Shown here: in pieces, positions 5,914-7,268 of the stretch
How the letters are laid out: every line of letters begins with the position of its first letter
How positions within the stretch are numbered: position 1 is the first letter of the stretch
Position numbers and translations under genes: made by a program
Source: an uncultured Muribaculaceae bacterium
GTDB lineage: Bacteria; Bacteroidota; Bacteroidia; Bacteroidales; Muribaculaceae
Assembly (NCBI GenBank): GCA_934555895.1
Contig: CAKTFH010000046.1
Coordinates: forward strand, 1-7,268
Reading direction: 5' to 3'
DNA: 7,268 nt
Notes under the pieces: model-generated
Seen by the model: only the letters and a program-made list of their open reading frames with translations
The model's database searches: none
Told to the model about the DNA's origin: nothing

Positions 5914-6938
5914 CAGACCACACCCTCCTTTCTGACTTTCTTACCGAGTTGGGAGTGCCCCATACCACAGAGTACTCCAACAACCGCTTCGCGTCGATGC
6001 CGTTCCAAAGTCTTTTCGGACTGCAGAAACTCCTGCAGGAATACTGCATCGACAGCGAAGCGATAACTCTTGCCGATAAATCGAGTCTGACTGAAATTCA
6101 GCCACCGTTTCTCGCCAAGATGCAGGAAGGGTTTGTAATTGTCACTGACATTAATCCGAAAAACGTATCATACCTCACCCAAGGCGAGCCGCAGACCCTT
6201 CCCACTCCCGATTTCGAGGATGTGTGGACCGGCATAGCGTTTGTGGCCCACCCGTCGGCCGGATGCATGGAGCCGAGCTACCGCGCCCACCGCACGGTGG
6301 AGATATTCTCGAAGGTAAAACGTATAGCCTTGATTATATGCACACTGGCGTTGCTCGCATATCTGGTGGTGGGCAACGGCATTTACAGCCATGTGTCGAC
6401 AGTGCTCATCATGCTGCTCGACATGGCCGGCATCGTCCTGTCGTTCATGCTGCTGCAGAAGACACTGAAAATCAAGAACCGCCATGCCGACCGCTTCTGC
6501 GCCGTGCTACAGGAAGGGGGCTGCGACCATGTGCTTGAGGATAAGGCATCGTCGTTCTTCGGCATTTTCAGCTGGAGCGAGGTTGGACTTACCTATTTCA
6601 CCGTGAGCCTGCTGTGTCTGCTTCTATTCCCTCAATACACCATGTATCTGGCCGCATGCAATGTGTGCTGCCTGCCGTTCACCTTCTGGAGCATATGGTA
6701 TCAGAAATTCAGGGTCAAGACATGGTGCACCATGTGCGTGAGCGTGCAGTGCACACTATGGTTACTGTTTTTCTGCTATCTCGGGGGCGGATGGCTGCAT
6801 GGTATTTTCCCTCTACGAATCGAATTTTTCGCACTTGCCGTAACATACGCCACCGTGTTGCTGGCCATCAACCGCCTCTCTACATATATGGCCAAGTTAA
6901 CCGTCTCACCCGGCACCACTCAGTCATCTAACTTCTGA
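5910..6938 (+). CDS. Membrane protein with degenerate C39-peptidase-like domain fused to a VKOR domain
   Basis: This 342-residue inner-membrane protein starts at ATG 5910, overlapping the thioredoxin stop. An earlier in-frame ATG at 5850 would lie well inside thioredoxin and adds an unrelated charged tail. Residues about 1-118 resemble a C39 peptidase domain, most clearly EDVWTGIAFVAHP (103-115), but no Cys is at the helix start and no His precedes FVIV (75-78), so it is probably non-catalytic. Six hydrophobic helices follow at about 139-158, 164-183, 223-241, 244-263, 275-296 and 305-321. The VKOR signature is present: C197-x7-C205, CDHVLEDKASSFFG (205-218) and W272-C-T-M-C276. VKOR proteins pass electrons between a thioredoxin-fold partner and quinone. 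As I recall, related Bacteroidetes proteins carry a fused C-terminal thioredoxin domain; here the thioredoxin is the separate upstream gene. Substrate and direction of electron flow are unknown. Confidence 0.8.
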   Translation: MTDHTLLSDFLTELGVPHTTEYSNNRFASMPFQSLFGLQKLLQEYCIDSEAITLADKSSLTEIQPPFLAKMQEGFVIVTDINPKNVSYLTQGEPQTLPTPDFEDVWTGIAFVAHPSAGCMEPSYRAHRTVEIFSKVKRIALIICTLALLAYLVVGNGIYSHVSTVLIMLLDMAGIVLSFMLLQKTLKIKNRHADRFCAVLQEGGCDHVLEDKASSFFGIFSWSEVGLTYFTVSLLCLLLFPQYTMYLAACNVCCLPFTFWSIWYQKFRVKTWCTMCVSVQCTLWLLFFCYLGGGWLHGIFPLRIEFFALAVTYATVLLAINRLSTYMAKLTVSPGTTQSSNF

Positions 6939-6952
6939 CATCTGTATGAAAT

Positions 6953-7132
6953 ATGAAACACACACCCAAAATCATCAGCGACACTTTACCCGCCTGCGCA
7001 CGCAAGCTTTCTCCGCTTGAAATGAACGCCATACATTTCGACCTTAGACGCACGCTCATCACCGCCGACATGCTTGAGCGTGAGCGAATCAATACCGGAA
7101 CTCCAACAGCATCTCAACACTCAGTGGAATGA
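6953..7132 (+). CDS. Small 59-residue protein, unknown function, possible peptide precursor
   Basis: The frame starts with ATG 14 bp after the C39-VKOR stop and encodes 59 residues. The N-terminal half includes ARKLSPLEMNAIHF (16-29), followed by DLRRTLITADMLERERI (30-46) and a polar tail. It has no signal peptide, no membrane segment and only one cysteine (C15). The KLSPLEMNAI stretch loosely resembles the amphipathic leaders of Bacteroidales RiPP-type precursors, but the Gly-Gly cleavage motif is missing, so this is only a hint. An overlapping frame at 6946 gives a 24-residue peptide and is less likely. Tight spacing and shared strand suggest it belongs to the thioredoxin/VKOR transcript. 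I do not recognise the family. Confidence 0.55.
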   Translation: MKHTPKIISDTLPACARKLSPLEMNAIHFDLRRTLITADMLERERINTGTPTASQHSVE

Positions 7133-7221
7133 ATTTCTACATCACCACAAACGATTTTTGAAATAATTCACACGGAATCATGATGCTAATCTCCCTAGTT
7201 TGACAGTTTGTTTTGTAACGA

Positions 7222-7268
7222 GTAGATATACAGACGGTTGCCGCGATAGCAATGTAGCTATACGGCAA
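7222..7268 (+). ncRNA. rnpB: Possible 5' end of RNase P RNA, cut by the window edge
   Basis: The right edge reads CAGACGGTTGCCGC from 7231, similar to the CAGACAGUCGCCGC start of bacterial class A RNase P RNA (end of P1, P2, start of P3). It then folds into a hairpin: TTGCCG (7238-7243) pairs with CGGCAA (7263-7268), and ATAGC (7246-7250) with GCTAT (7257-7261). In class A RNAs a GAGGAAAGUCCGGGC block follows P3, and it would lie just beyond the window. A -7-like TTGTTTTG (7208-7215) would place the transcript start near 7222. Alternatives are an unrelated hairpin or terminator. Confidence 0.4.

Noticed and set aside
59..7210. Terminal inverted repeats of a mobile element spanning the window
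   Set aside because: There is no transposase or integrase, the enclosed genes are ordinary chromosomal ones, and the match is only 13 bp with unrelated flanks.

Overview
The window looks like a chromosomal segment from a gut Bacteroidales bacterium, plausibly Muribaculaceae-like. This rests on three points: a DUF4831-type secreted protein, a typical Bacteroidales EF-G paralogue, and a TAnnTTTG-type promoter box in the leader of the first gene with no consistently placed Shine-Dalgarno sequence. Codon use is fairly even and GC-moderate throughout. I saw no transposase, integrase, phage gene, CRISPR array or tRNA. The family assignments come from reading the proteins, not from a database search.

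Layout. Positions 1-305 are non-coding, with candidate promoters for the first gene. A rightward pair follows: nnr (306-1823), the bifunctional NAD(P)H-hydrate repair enzyme, then 27 bp later a secreted DUF4831 protein (1851-2960). A strong rho-independent terminator (2998-3042) ends the pair. A second hairpin (3053-3087) probably ends the convergent leftward gene, a 719-residue EF-G paralogue of the EF-G2 type (3135-5294). Its G domain has lost several residues needed for GTP hydrolysis. A 325-bp divergent intergenic region (5295-5619) carries dyad-symmetric sequences. A rightward cluster then begins: a short thioredoxin with a CPHC active site (5620-5913), a six-helix membrane protein joining a degenerate C39-peptidase-like domain to a VKOR domain (5910-6938, ATGA overlap), and a 59-residue small protein (6953-7132). 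The right edge resembles the 5' end of RNase P RNA.

How the parts work together. nnr is metabolite-repair housekeeping and the DUF4831 protein is an exported protein of unknown role. The EF-G paralogue resembles the Bacteroides EF-G2 reported to support translation without GTP hydrolysis under carbon limitation. The least ordinary part is the thioredoxin / C39-VKOR / small-protein cluster. The thioredoxin has no signal peptide, and the charge pattern of the membrane protein places both of its cysteine motifs on the cytoplasmic face. This suggests a cytoplasm-facing thiol-quinone relay, possibly acting on or with the small protein. That functional reading is inference.
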